Shown here one piece after another: positions 6,367 through 15,719 of a stretch of 64,000 bases of DNA; position 1 is the stretch's first letter, and each line of letters opens with the position of its first letter. Origin of the DNA: Bacillota bacterium (lineage in GTDB: Bacteria > Bacillota > Clostridia > Oscillospirales > Ruminococcaceae); the NCBI GenBank assembly GCA_023457355.1, contig JAEWLW010000035.1, forward strand, positions 1 to 64,000, in the 5' to 3' direction. The position numbers and the translations under genes were made by a program. The notes under the pieces were generated by a model. That model saw nothing but the letters and a program-made list of their open reading frames with translations. It ran no database searches and was not told the DNA's origin.

Positions 6367-8358
6367 ATGAAAAAAAGGACAGGCAGACGGACTTTAGCGG
6401 CGCTTGTTTTTTTGGCGCTGCTGTTTCTGTTGCAGACGGTGTCCTACGGCGCCTCGAACAAGCTGCGCGTCGCCTATCGCGACAACACCCAGTTTTATCA
6501 GTTTACCGACGCGCGGGGGCATCCCGCCGGCCTGCATGTCGACTTTATTGATGCCATCGCCCGGGAAAACAGCTTTGTGACGGCGTATTATCCGATGGCC
6601 AAGCTGTCGGACTGCCTTTTGGCGCTTGAAAACGGCGAGGCGGACGTCGTACTCGGCGTGCCGACCTATACGGAAGGCGATTTTCAGGCGAGCATGGAAA
6701 CGACCACCGCCGACCTGTGCGTCATGGCGGCCAACGGCTTTTTAAACGGCCGCAAAATCGACGGAATTGGGGGCTATACGGCCGTATTGGAATATAACAC
6801 CGTAAACAGCTCCGTACTTTCAAACATGAATGCGCGGACGTATATCGTGACGGGCAGTCAAAAGGAGCTGCTCGACGCGCATCTTGCCGGGCAGGGCGAC
6901 GTGATGATCTGCGATTATGACTGTATGAATTATCTTCTGAAAACGCGCGGCATCCGTGATCACTATACTGTGGCTCAGAATCGGATTGGCACCGTCGGCT
7001 ATTCGATGGCGGTGCGCAAGGGCAACGCGACGCTGCTGCGCATGCTCAACGACGGCATGATGAGCCTTCGCTTCAACGGTGAGTACGACAAAATACGAAG
7101 CCGGTGGGTTCCTGCGCGGCCGGATGCGCTGGCCGTGCAGCTGGGGCGCATCATCGCGGTGGCGGCGGTGGTTGCGGCGGCGGCCGCTTTCGGCATCGCG
7201 GTTTATGTGCGCGTCAACGCCCGCATCCGCGAGCTGCTGCGCAAGGAGGTGCGCGAGAAAACGCGCGAGCTTAATTTGCGTGTCCGGCAGCTCCAGCATG
7301 AAAGTGACCTGCGCAACCGCATCATCGAGCGTTCGCCCAATGGGATGGTCCTGTTCGACTGCGCGAACCGCATCACGCTGATGAACTCGAGCGCCTGCCG
7401 CCTGGCCGGTGTTTTGGAGCCGCCGCTCGGGGCAGATGTTATGGCCCTTGGGTTGTTCGGGAAGATTCTGCAACGGCATTCCGACGGCGGCTTTGCGGGG
7501 GAAAACCAGGTCAGCCATGAAACGGTCACGATTCCCGCCGAAAACGGTCCTGCGCGTGTATATCAATATTACATTCTGCCCACGCACGAGGCGGATGTCT
7601 GCAGCGGCGCGCTGATTACGGTTGCGGATGTCACGGTGGATGAGGTTGAGAAGCAGGCCGTCATCGAGCGGGAAAAAAACCAGGCGCTTAACCGGATGAT
7701 GGCCGGCATCGCGCACGAAATAAAAAACCCTCTCACCGGCATCCGAAATTTCGCGGAGCTTATAAAGACAAAGCGCTACGACCAGCAGTTTCTCGATTAC
7801 TTTGCGCTGCTTGTGCCCGCGGAGGTGGACCGCACGAGCCGCCTTATTGAAAGCCTGATGCAGTATGCCCGCCCGCCAAGGGGCAAGCGCGAGCCGGTCG
7901 ATCTCTCGGCCGTCGTCACGCAGTGCGCCGTTCTGGCCAAGGCGACCGTCACAAATCCGCTGGTTCGGGTCAGAACGGCGCTTACGCAGGATCTTATCAT
8001 CACAGCCGACCGCGACCAGCTTGAACAGGTGCTGGTGAATATCATCATGAACAGCATTGCCTCGATGGAGAAGAAGCTGCAATCCGAAGGCTGTGAGCAG
8101 CCGCTGACACTGCACCTTTCGACGGCGGCGCGCGACGAGTTTGCCGCCGTAACCGTCCGTGACGAAGGGGAGGGCATGTCGCCCCAAACGCTTAAAAACT
8201 GCACCGACCCGTTCTTTACGTCCAGGTCGGCGGGGACGGGGCTCGGCCTCTCCATCTCAAAGCAGCTCATTGCCGAAAACGGCGGAACGCTGCTCATTGA
8301 AAGCCAGGAAACAGTAGGAACCGTTACCACCATCACATTCAGGAGGAATATGCCGTGA
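6367..8358 (+). CDS. Sensor histidine kinase with extracellular solute-binding domain
   Basis: A 663-residue membrane kinase. From the ATG at 6367 (GGGGGAG five bases upstream) come a signal/membrane helix at about 10-28, a family 3 periplasmic-binding-type domain at about 31-250, a second membrane helix at about 257-281, a coiled linker, a PAS domain (RSPNGMVLFDCANRITLMN) near 320-430, a HisKA box AGIAHEIKNPL with the phospho-acceptor His near 450, and a HATPase domain with DEGEGMSPQ and GTGLGLSISKQLI. The kinase part is NtrB-like. The gene overlaps the regulator gene and would detect a small ligand directly outside the cell. The open frame reaches back to 6196, but without a ribosome site. 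Confidence 0.9.
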   Translation: MKKRTGRRTLAALVFLALLFLLQTVSYGASNKLRVAYRDNTQFYQFTDARGHPAGLHVDFIDAIARENSFVTAYYPMAKLSDCLLALENGEADVVLGVPTYTEGDFQASMETTTADLCVMAANGFLNGRKIDGIGGYTAVLEYNTVNSSVLSNMNARTYIVTGSQKELLDAHLAGQGDVMICDYDCMNYLLKTRGIRDHYTVAQNRIGTVGYSMAVRKGNATLLRMLNDGMMSLRFNGEYDKIRSRWVPARPDALAVQLGRIIAVAAVVAAAAAFGIAVYVRVNARIRELLRKEVREKTRELNLRVRQLQHESDLRNRIIERSPNGMVLFDCANRITLMNSSACRLAGVLEPPLGADVMALGLFGKILQRHSDGGFAGENQVSHETVTIPAENGPARVYQYYILPTHEADVCSGALITVADVTVDEVEKQAVIEREKNQALNRMMAGIAHEIKNPLTGIRNFAELIKTKRYDQQFLDYFALLVPAEVDRTSRLIESLMQYARPPRGKREPVDLSAVVTQCAVLAKATVTNPLVRVRTALTQDLIITADRDQLEQVLVNIIMNSIASMEKKLQSEGCEQPLTLHLSTAARDEFAAVTVRDEGEGMSPQTLKNCTDPFFTSRSAGTGLGLSISKQLIAENGGTLLIESQETVGTVTTITFRRNMP

Positions 8359-9734
8359 AATCCCGGGTACTTGTCATTGACGACGAACTGAGTATCTGCG
8401 TCACGCTTGTCATGGCGCTTGAGGACAAATACGAGGCACAGTACACCAGAAGCGCCGCGCAGGGGCTCGCCTTGCTGCGCGAACAGGAATTTTCCCTCGT
8501 TTTTCTTGATTTGCGCATCGGCGAGGAGGACGGCCTAAAGGTACTCAAAGAAATAAAGGCCATCGACAGCCGCATCGCCGTCATCATCATCACTGCCTAC
8601 GGCAGCATCGGCTCCTCGGTTGAGGCTATTAAAAGCGGCGCTTTTTCGTATCTGACAAAGCCGCTGCGTATCGAGGAGGTGCTCATCTATGCCGAGCAGG
8701 CGCTGTCGTTTCGCAGCCTTTCCGAACAGGTGGAATACCTCAGCGACGAGTTGCAGTCGCGCAACCGTTATTTCGGGATGGTCGGGAAAAGTCGCTCGAT
8801 GCAGCGGGTGTACGAACTGATAAAAAAGCTGCAGGACATCGACGTCGGCGTGACGATCACCGGAGAAAGCGGCACCGGCAAGGAGCTGGTGGCGCGGGCA
8901 ATCCATTATTCGGGCAACCGCCGAAACGAGCGCTTTGTTGCCGTCAACTGTGCCGCTATACCGGAAGGGCTTTTGGAGGAAGAGCTGTTCGGCCACAGGA
9001 AGGGCGCCTTCACCGGTGCGCTGTACGATAAGGTCGGCAAGTTTGAAGCCGCCGACGGCGGGACGATTTTTCTTGACGAAATTGGCGATTTGCCGCTCGC
9101 AATGCAGGGGAAGGTGCTGCGCGCCCTGCAGGAGAAAGCCGTTACGCCCGTTGGGAGCAACGAGGTGCGAACCATCGATGTGCGCGTCATCGCGGCCACA
9201 AACCGCGACTTACCCCAGATGATTCGGCAGGGGACGTTTCGGCTGGATTTGTTCTACCGCATCAACGTCGTGGGCATCGCCCTGCCGCCGCTGCGCGAGC
9301 GGCAGCAGGATATTCCAATTTTGTGCCGTCATTTTATCGAGCAGTACAACGCCGAATACAAAAAGAAGGTCGGCGGGCTGACAAACGGGGCGGAGCGCTT
9401 TCTTCTGGAATACGATTACCCCGGGAATATCCGCGAGCTGTCAAACATCATTGAATATGCCGTGGTCATCTGCGACGGCGACGTTATCCGGCTTGAGGAT
9501 CTTCCCGCCCATACGGCGCGCCCCGCGGCGGCCGGGCCGCAACCACAGGCCGGGACCAGCCGGGCCGCGCTGTTTGACGGCATGACGTTTCGGGAAATTG
9601 AACGCGAGATTATCATTGACCGCCTGCGCACCAACCGCGGCCATCAGAAGCTGACGGCACAGCAGCTGGGCATCAGCGCCAAGGGCTTGCGCAACAAGAT
9701 GCACGCTTACGGTATCTCCGCCACACAAACATAA
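8355..9734 (+). CDS. NtrC-family sigma-54-dependent response regulator
   Basis: A 459-residue enhancer-binding protein starting with GTG at 8355 behind AGGAGG; the start overlaps the kinase stop (GTGA). The receiver domain has the acidic pair at 9-10 and the phospho-acceptor Asp at 52 (VFLDLRIGE). The AAA+ domain carries GESGTGKE near 170, the sigma-54 contact loop GAFTGA at about 217-222, and the sensor-type ATNRDL and R-finger region. A Fis-type helix-turn-helix (LTAQQLGISAKGLRNKM) ends the protein. Because GAFTGA is intact it should activate a -24/-12 promoter, and one lies just downstream. Confidence 0.94.
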   Translation: MKSRVLVIDDELSICVTLVMALEDKYEAQYTRSAAQGLALLREQEFSLVFLDLRIGEEDGLKVLKEIKAIDSRIAVIIITAYGSIGSSVEAIKSGAFSYLTKPLRIEEVLIYAEQALSFRSLSEQVEYLSDELQSRNRYFGMVGKSRSMQRVYELIKKLQDIDVGVTITGESGTGKELVARAIHYSGNRRNERFVAVNCAAIPEGLLEEELFGHRKGAFTGALYDKVGKFEAADGGTIFLDEIGDLPLAMQGKVLRALQEKAVTPVGSNEVRTIDVRVIAATNRDLPQMIRQGTFRLDLFYRINVVGIALPPLRERQQDIPILCRHFIEQYNAEYKKKVGGLTNGAERFLLEYDYPGNIRELSNIIEYAVVICDGDVIRLEDLPAHTARPAAAGPQPQAGTSRAALFDGMTFREIEREIIIDRLRTNRGHQKLTAQQLGISAKGLRNKMHAYGISATQT

Positions 9735-9760
9735 CATAACGGAAATTTGTTCTTTCGGAA

Positions 9761-9810
9761 AGGGGAAATTTTTACGCTTTGAAGGTAAAAATTTCCCCTC
9801 TGTTTTTTTA
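9761..9810 (+). terminator. Terminator after sigma-54 activator gene
   Basis: AGGGGAAATTTTTAC (9761-9775) pairs perfectly with GTAAAAATTTCCCCT (9785-9799), followed by CTGTTTTTTT. It separates the two-component genes from the transporter operon. Confidence 0.85.
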
Positions 9811-9879
9811 TAAAATGAAAGTAAAACCCGTGGGAGAAGGCGATAAGATGAAAATTGAAAGCGAAAATGGACAAAACCG

Positions 9880-9912
9880 AATTTTCAGCGATGGCAAAAA
9901 TGCTGAAAAATT
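9880..9912 (+). promoter_or_regulatory. Candidate enhancer site for the NtrC-type activator
   Basis: AATTTTCAGC (9880-9889) and GCTGAAAAATT (9902-9912) form an inverted repeat with a 12-base spacer and one extra A. It lies about 55-85 bases upstream of the predicted -24/-12 start site, a usual place for an activator dimer site. Only one such repeat was noticed. Confidence 0.35.
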
Positions 9913-9939
9913 TCATTTTTGGAGCCGCAAACAGGTGAT

Positions 9940-9955
9940 TGGCACGGTTTTCGCA
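9940..9955 (+). promoter_or_regulatory. Sigma-54 (-24/-12) promoter of peptide operon
   Basis: TGGCACG, four bases, then TCGCA matches the consensus TGGCACG-N4-TTGCW with a single mismatch. The GG and GC doublets are 12 bases apart as required. The predicted start is near 9966, about 65 bases before the binding-protein ATG. The gene for a GAFTGA activator is directly upstream. Confidence 0.7.
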
Positions 9956-10030
9956 TGAATAATGGATGCGGCGTTCGCATCGCCGCATCCGGGCTATTCG
10001 GCCCGAAAATCAAAAACAGGAGGAATTATC

Positions 10031-11641
10031 ATGAAGAGAGCACTGTCCATATTGCTTTGTCTGCTCATGACAGCAGGATTAGCGGCGGGCTGCAGCGACA
10101 CAGCCGGCACCGGCACAGCCGCATCGGCGGCGCCCGCGAACAGCGCCGGCACCATTTCCGCCGGCTCAACGTCCTCAATCGCCGCACCTGAACCTTCCGC
10201 CGCCCCAACCGAAGCGGCAACATACAAAAAGCACGTTGTGATTGCCATCAGTCAGGCTATTACAACCGGCGACCCGCATCTTTTGAGCAACGTTCCGCAC
10301 AATACGCTCTTCAAGCTGACGCACGACAGGCTGGTGAGCCTTGACAGCACTGACATGTCCTTTCACCCTGAACTTGCCGAAAGCTGGGAATGGACGTCCG
10401 ACAACGAGCTGGAACTGAAGCTGCGCAAGGACGTCAAATTCCAGGACGGCACGCTGCTGACCGCAGGGGACGTCGTCTTCACTTTTGAACGCGCGAAGGG
10501 CAGCAACACCGTCGGCTCAAAGATGGTCAGCCTGGATACGGTTGAAGCCGTTGACGATTATACGGTGAAAATGACGCTCGTTTCCCCGAACGTGGACTGG
10601 CTTGACACACTGGCGCTGCCGATGTGCTCGATCATCTCCCAAAAAGCCACCGAAGCCGACGCGGAAAAAGGCGCGTGGATTGGCACCGGCGCGTGGGTTA
10701 TCGACGAACTGGCTGCGAGCGACTACGTCAATCTCAAGCGCAACGAAAATTACTGGACCGAGCTTCCCAAGACCGAAGAGCTGACGCTGCGCTATATCCC
10801 CGAACCTTCGGCCCGCCTTATTGCGCTGCAGAACGGCGAGGTCGACGTCTGCAACGACCCGAGCAATACGGAGCTCTCGTTCATCACGGACGACCCCAAC
10901 CTGACGCTTGTCCAGTTCAATTCGACGAACTGCACCTATTTTGCGTTTAACACCTCGAAGGCGCCCGGCAACGACCAAAACCTGCGCCTTGCGCTGGCGT
11001 ACTGCCTGAACATCGACGACATCATCGCGGCCGCGACAAATGGCCTGGCCTCGAAGGCGGTTTCGAACTGGGGTTGGGCGACCTACGGCTATTACGACGG
11101 CTTTGGGGCGTATGAGCAGAACATTGACCTTGCGAAGGAATATCTCGCCAAGGCGTACCCCGACGGCGGCGCGAAGCTGGAGATCAGCGCCACGAATCCT
11201 GAGCGCATGACCGTCGCGCAGGTTATTCAGGAACAGGCCCGGCAAATTGGCCTGGAAATTACCATCAATGAAATGGAGGCCGCCGCGCTCACCGCGCTGA
11301 CCGCTTTTAAGACGGCCGGTCACGAGTCGATGGTTTACGGCCTTGGCTGGAACAGCTGCGGCGACGACGCGCGGCGCCCCTATTATGCGGGCAGCAACAC
11401 GAACAAAGCGACGATTACGAACCAGCAGATCATGGACCTGCTTGATTCCGCGGTCGGTGAGTTTGACGACGCCAGGCGGAAGGAACTGTACAAAGCGGTT
11501 CAGGAAATCAACCACGAGCAGGCGTATTACATTCCGCTGTACTTTGCCATCCAGAGCGTTGGCATCAATAAAAACCTCGGCGGCGTCATCTGGGAAGCGC
11601 ATCTCTCGCATGACTTCACCTACGCCTATGTGACCGAATAA
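10031..11641 (+). CDS. Peptide/dipeptide ABC transporter substrate-binding lipoprotein
   Basis: A 536-residue family 5 solute-binding protein. The ATG at 10031 follows AGGAGG; the signal peptide ends LAAGC, so it is a lipoprotein anchored at about residue 19. A low-complexity Ala/Ser/Pro linker precedes the large domain, with family features such as AESWEWTSDNELELKLRKDVKFQDG, DVVFTFERAK and the VQFNSTNCTYFAFNTSK region. It delivers oligopeptides or similar molecules to the two permeases downstream. It is the first gene behind the sigma-54 promoter. The frame extends 23 codons upstream but has no ribosome site there. Confidence 0.93.
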   Translation: MKRALSILLCLLMTAGLAAGCSDTAGTGTAASAAPANSAGTISAGSTSSIAAPEPSAAPTEAATYKKHVVIAISQAITTGDPHLLSNVPHNTLFKLTHDRLVSLDSTDMSFHPELAESWEWTSDNELELKLRKDVKFQDGTLLTAGDVVFTFERAKGSNTVGSKMVSLDTVEAVDDYTVKMTLVSPNVDWLDTLALPMCSIISQKATEADAEKGAWIGTGAWVIDELAASDYVNLKRNENYWTELPKTEELTLRYIPEPSARLIALQNGEVDVCNDPSNTELSFITDDPNLTLVQFNSTNCTYFAFNTSKAPGNDQNLRLALAYCLNIDDIIAAATNGLASKAVSNWGWATYGYYDGFGAYEQNIDLAKEYLAKAYPDGGAKLEISATNPERMTVAQVIQEQARQIGLEITINEMEAAALTALTAFKTAGHESMVYGLGWNSCGDDARRPYYAGSNTNKATITNQQIMDLLDSAVGEFDDARRKELYKAVQEINHEQAYYIPLYFAIQSVGINKNLGGVIWEAHLSHDFTYAYVTE

Positions 11642-11743
11642 ACAACCGCAGCGGCCGCCGCCACGCGGCGGCCGCGCAAAACAGAATGCCCGGACTGCGT
11701 CGCCGAAAAAAGGGCGACAGCCGCGACCATTTTGGAGGTACAT

Positions 11744-12685
11744 ATGCATCGTTATATTATCAAAAGAATGCTGATGCTCATTCCCGTCGTCATCGGCGTA
11801 TCCTTTCTCATTTTTTTCATTATGGACCTTGCGCCCGGCGATATCGTCTCGCTCATTGCGCCCGAAGCCACCGTTGAGCAGCAGGAGGCGCTGCGCCACG
11901 AATACGGCTACGACCGGTCGGTTATGTACCGGTACGGCAAATACATGAGCGGGCTTGTAACCGGTGACCTCGGCACGTCTTTTCTGAGCAAAAGGCCGGT
12001 GTGGGATACCTACAAGGAGCGCCTGCCCGCCACGCTCAAGCTGGCGCTGGGGGCCATTGTTGTCTGTAACCTGATCTCGATTCCGCTGGGCATTTTTTCG
12101 GCGGTGCACGCGGGCTCGCTATGGGACAATTTCAGCATGGTGCTGGCGCTGGTGGGGCTTTCCATGCCGAACTTCTGGCTGGGCCTGCTGCTGATCATCG
12201 TCTTTTCGCTCGGGCTCGGATGGTTCCCGTCCGGCGGGGCACAGGGCTTTAGCAGCATCATCCTGCCCGCCATTACGGTCGGCACCGGGCACGCCGCCAT
12301 GCTGACGCGAACCACCCGGTCGAGCATGATCGACGTCATCCGCCAGGATTACCTGAATACCGCGCGCTCAAAGGGCGTGTCTGAGAAGGTGGTTATCCGC
12401 AAGCACGCGTTTAAAAACGCGCTGATTCCGATCATCACGGTTTCCGGTACCCAATTGGCCACGGGCCTGGGCGGCGCGGTGCTGACTGAAACGGTCTTTT
12501 CCTGGCCGGGCGTGGGGCGCCTCATCATCGATTCCGTCCATCAGCGCGACGTGCCCGCCGTCACCGGCAGCGTTATTATGACGACGATTCTCATCAGCGT
12601 GCTGCTGTTGCTTGTCGACCTGCTCTACGCCTTTGTCGACCCACGCATCAAGGCGCAGTATGCGAAGGGAGGGGGGCGAAAATGA
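11744..12685 (+). CDS. Dipeptide/oligopeptide ABC transporter permease (DppB type)
   Basis: A 313-residue permease with six predicted membrane helices. It begins MHRYIIKRMLMLIPVVIGVSF, the standard N-terminus of DppB/OppB proteins, and carries the docking loop DYLNTARSKGVSEKVVIRKHAFKNALIP. GGAGG stands 6-7 bases before the ATG at 11744. Its stop overlaps the next start (ATGA), so the two permeases are translationally coupled. Confidence 0.93.
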   Translation: MHRYIIKRMLMLIPVVIGVSFLIFFIMDLAPGDIVSLIAPEATVEQQEALRHEYGYDRSVMYRYGKYMSGLVTGDLGTSFLSKRPVWDTYKERLPATLKLALGAIVVCNLISIPLGIFSAVHAGSLWDNFSMVLALVGLSMPNFWLGLLLIIVFSLGLGWFPSGGAQGFSSIILPAITVGTGHAAMLTRTTRSSMIDVIRQDYLNTARSKGVSEKVVIRKHAFKNALIPIITVSGTQLATGLGGAVLTETVFSWPGVGRLIIDSVHQRDVPAVTGSVIMTTILISVLLLLVDLLYAFVDPRIKAQYAKGGGRK

Positions 12686-13569
12686 ACGCATCGCCGGTTC
12701 TCGCTTCCCGGAAATACCGAAAGCGCAGCCAGTTGGCCGAGGTCTGGCACCGGCTGCGCAAAAACAAGGGCGCGATGTTCGGGCTGTTCATCATCGTGAT
12801 GCTGGCGCTTGTCGCCCTTTCGGTGGATTTTCTGCTCGACTATGACACGCAGGTCATCACGCAGAGCATCTCGCAGCGCCTGCAGCACCCGAGCGCCCAG
12901 CACATCATGGGCACGGACGATCTCGGGCGCGACATCTTTTTCCGGCTGATTTACGGCTCGCGCTTCTCACTTTCCGTCGGTATCGTGGCGGTGGCCATCG
13001 CGCTGGCCGTCGGCACAACGCTCGGCGCCTTCGCGGGCTATTACGGCGGCGTGGTCGAGGACGTTATTATGCGTGCCACCGACATCTTTGCCTCGGTTCC
13101 AAACCTGCTTATGGCCATCGTCATCGTCGCGGCGCTCGGGGCCAACACGCTGAACCTGATGATTGCGGTGGGCGTCACGAGCGTGCCGCAGTTTGTGCGC
13201 ATCACGCGCGCCTCGGTGCTCACGGTGCGCAATCAGGAATATGTTGAAGCGGCGCGCGCCATCGGCATCAGCGAGGTGCGCATCATCTTTACGCACATCC
13301 TGACAAACTGCCTTTCCCCGATTATCGTGCAGACCACGCTGCGCGTCGCCTCGGCCATCATCTCCGCCTCTTCGCTGAGTTTTCTTGGGCTGGGCGTGCC
13401 CGCGCCCGCGCCGGAATGGGGCAGCATGCTTTCGGCCGGGCGGCGGTTTCTGCGCGGCTACAGCTATATGACGATGTTCCCGGGCCTTGCTATTATGATC
13501 ACCGTTCTTGCCTTCAACATGGTGGGCGACGGCCTGCGCGACGCGCTCGACCCCAAACTCAAAAAATAG
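12682..13569 (+). CDS. Dipeptide/oligopeptide ABC transporter permease (DppC type)
   Basis: A 295-residue permease partner of the DppB-type protein. It has the family N-terminal stretch (WHRLRKNKGAMFGLFIIVML), the conserved HIMGTDDLGRDIFFRLIYGSR segment and the ATPase-docking loop EYVEAARAIGISEVRIIFTHIL. It starts within the stop codon of the upstream gene and ends 11 bases before the first ATPase gene. Confidence 0.93.
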   Translation: MNASPVLASRKYRKRSQLAEVWHRLRKNKGAMFGLFIIVMLALVALSVDFLLDYDTQVITQSISQRLQHPSAQHIMGTDDLGRDIFFRLIYGSRFSLSVGIVAVAIALAVGTTLGAFAGYYGGVVEDVIMRATDIFASVPNLLMAIVIVAALGANTLNLMIAVGVTSVPQFVRITRASVLTVRNQEYVEAARAIGISEVRIIFTHILTNCLSPIIVQTTLRVASAIISASSLSFLGLGVPAPAPEWGSMLSAGRRFLRGYSYMTMFPGLAIMITVLAFNMVGDGLRDALDPKLKK

Positions 13570-13580
13570 GAGGATGACCG

Positions 13581-14597
13581 ATGACTGAACAACAGGACCT
13601 GGTTCTGGATGTCGAGGACCTGGTGGTGCATTATGAGCTGGAGGAAGAGACGGTCAGGGCGGTCAACCACGTCGGCCTTCAGCTGAAAAAAGGCCGGACG
13701 CTGGGCTTTGTGGGCGAAACCGGCGCGGGTAAGACCACGACGGCTAAGGCGATTATGCGCCTGGTGCCCGACCCGCCCGGCGTCATCAAAAGCGGCCGCA
13801 TCACGGTCTGCGGGCACGACATGCTTTCGCTTAAGCCCGCACAGCTGGAGAAAATTCGCGGCAAGGAGGTCTCGATGATCTTTCAGGACCCGATGACCTC
13901 GCTCAACCCCGTGTTCACCGTCGGCGATCAGATCGCCGAAAGCATAGCGGTTCACGAGCGCGTTTCAAAAAGCGAAGCCGCCAAAAAAGCCGGGGAGATG
14001 CTCGAGCTCGTGGGCATACCCCCAGAACGCGCCGGGGAATACCCGCACCAGTTTTCCGGCGGGATGAAGCAGCGCGTTGTCATCGCCATCGCGCTGGCCT
14101 GCAACCCGAAGCTTTTGATTGCCGACGAGCCGACCACCGCGCTCGACGTGACCATTCAGGCGCAGGTGCTCGATTTGATGCGTGCGCTTAAGGATAAGTA
14201 CGGCACCGCGATGATTATGATTACGCACGACCTGGGCATCGTGGCGGAAATCTGTGACGAGGTGGCGGTCATGTACGCGGGCAGCATCGTCGAGAAGGGG
14301 ACGCTGGAGGATATCTTTAACCACACCAAGCACCCCTATACCGAGGGGCTGTTCAATTCCCTGCCGAACATCCGCGACCGCAAGGCCGAGCTCATTCCCA
14401 TCCCGGGGCTGATGCCGGACCCGACAAATCTGCCAATGGGCTGCGCCTTTGCGCCCCGCTGTCCGTACGTCACGGGCGCGTGCGAAGAAAAGCCGCCCAC
14501 TGAGCGCCATTTTTCGGGCACGCATACCGTGCTGTGCACGGCGTATGACACGCCCGGCTTCCATATCAGGCGGAAGGAGCGCGTGTATGCCAGATAA
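13581..14597 (+). CDS. Peptide ABC transporter ATP-binding protein (DppD type)
   Basis: A 338-residue ATPase with Walker A GETGAGKTT near 49-57, signature FSGGMKQRVVIAIAL, Walker B LLIADEPTTALD and the C-terminal oligopeptide-transporter domain containing the Cys motif (MGCAFAPRCPYV...CEEKPP) that holds an iron-sulfur cluster in some relatives. AGGAGG lies before the ATG. It overlaps the second ATPase gene by 11 bases. Confidence 0.94.
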   Translation: MTEQQDLVLDVEDLVVHYELEEETVRAVNHVGLQLKKGRTLGFVGETGAGKTTTAKAIMRLVPDPPGVIKSGRITVCGHDMLSLKPAQLEKIRGKEVSMIFQDPMTSLNPVFTVGDQIAESIAVHERVSKSEAAKKAGEMLELVGIPPERAGEYPHQFSGGMKQRVVIAIALACNPKLLIADEPTTALDVTIQAQVLDLMRALKDKYGTAMIMITHDLGIVAEICDEVAVMYAGSIVEKGTLEDIFNHTKHPYTEGLFNSLPNIRDRKAELIPIPGLMPDPTNLPMGCAFAPRCPYVTGACEEKPPTERHFSGTHTVLCTAYDTPGFHIRRKERVYAR

Positions 14598-15534
14598 TAT
14601 TCTTGAGGTTAAAAACCTGAAAAAACACTTTAAAACGCCGCACGGGATGCTACACGCCGTGGATGGCATCAGCTTTTCCATCGCGCGCGGAAAGACGCTG
14701 GGCATTGTCGGGGAATCCGGCTGCGGAAAATCGACGACCGGCCGGTGCATATTGCGGCTGATTGAGCCGACCGACGGCGAGGTTGTTTTCGACGGCGTCG
14801 ATATCACAAAGCTTTCGGCGCGCCAGCTGCGCCGGCTGCGCAAGGATATGCAGATTATCTTTCAGGACCCGTTTTCTTCGCTGGACCCGCGCCGAACCGT
14901 TCTGCAAACCATCACCGAGCCTATTATCGCGCACGGGCTCGTGCGTGAAAAGGCCGCTATCGAAAACCGCGTGCTTGAACTGATGGAAACGGTCGGCCTC
15001 GCCGAGCGGCTCATCAACACCTATCCGCACGAGCTCGACGGCGGGCGGCGGCAGCGCATCGGCATTGCGCGCGCGCTGGCAATGGAGCCGAAATTCATCG
15101 TCTGCGACGAGCCGGTGTCGGCGCTGGATGTTTCGATTCAGGCGCAGATTCTAAACCTGCTTAAAAAACTCCAGCGGCAGTTTGGCCTGACCTACATCTT
15201 CATCACGCACGATTTGGGCGTCGTCAATCATTTTTCCGACGATATCGCCGTCATGTACTTAGGTCAGATTGTTGAAATGGCGCCCGCCGAGGTGCTGTTT
15301 GCCAATCCGGTGCACCCGTACACCCGGGCGCTGCTGTCCGCGATTCCCGTGCCGGAGATCGGCAGCCACAAGGAGCGCATTTTGCTTCGGGGCGAGATTA
15401 CGAACCCGATAGACCCGCCCGACCAATGCCGTTTCCTCAGACGCTGCACCCGCGCGGCCGAGCGTTGCGCGGGGCCCTGTCCCCAATTGCGCGAAATCGG
15501 CCCGGGCCATTTTATCGCGTGTCATCTCGCGTAA
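14587..15534 (+). CDS. Peptide ABC transporter ATP-binding protein (DppF type)
   Basis: A 315-residue ATPase that pairs with the DppD-type subunit. Walker A GESGCGKST and Walker B FIVCDEPVSALD are intact. The signature reads ELDGGRRQRIGIARAL instead of the usual LSGGQRQR; the GG and downstream residues are kept, so it is probably functional. A shortened C-terminal Cys-containing tail (CRFLRRCTRAAERCAG) is present. The ATG at 14587 lies inside the end of the preceding gene. Confidence 0.92.
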   Translation: MPDNILEVKNLKKHFKTPHGMLHAVDGISFSIARGKTLGIVGESGCGKSTTGRCILRLIEPTDGEVVFDGVDITKLSARQLRRLRKDMQIIFQDPFSSLDPRRTVLQTITEPIIAHGLVREKAAIENRVLELMETVGLAERLINTYPHELDGGRRQRIGIARALAMEPKFIVCDEPVSALDVSIQAQILNLLKKLQRQFGLTYIFITHDLGVVNHFSDDIAVMYLGQIVEMAPAEVLFANPVHPYTRALLSAIPVPEIGSHKERILLRGEITNPIDPPDQCRFLRRCTRAAERCAGPCPQLREIGPGHFIACHLA

Positions 15535-15719
15535 CGCGCCGCACCGGGCGCACCGTAGGAACCTCCAATACAAAAGCAGTATGGATGGGCGATATTTTTT
15601 TGCCATTTCAAGAAAGAATGCGGGCGGGCACCCACAAAAGACGATCACGGCTGAACGGTGTAAAAAGGCCTGCCACGGCAGGGACCGCTTTATTGGATAT
15701 GCATAAGGAGGCATGCTCA

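Noticed and set aside
6820..8187. A 455-codon open frame antisense to the sensor kinase gene
   Set aside because: Shadow of a GC-rich gene; Arg/His-rich product with no domain and no start signal.
9848..9958. A 36-codon frame (MKIESENGQNRIF...) between the terminator and the peptide operon
   Set aside because: Only an AAGG ribosome site, it covers the -24/-12 promoter and its stop lies at the -12 element, so translation is unlikely.
10517..12109. A 530-codon open frame antisense to the peptide-binding protein and first permease genes
   Set aside because: It mirrors GC-rich codon positions of two clear genes, has no ribosome site and its product is low-complexity Arg/Val/Gly-rich with no domain.
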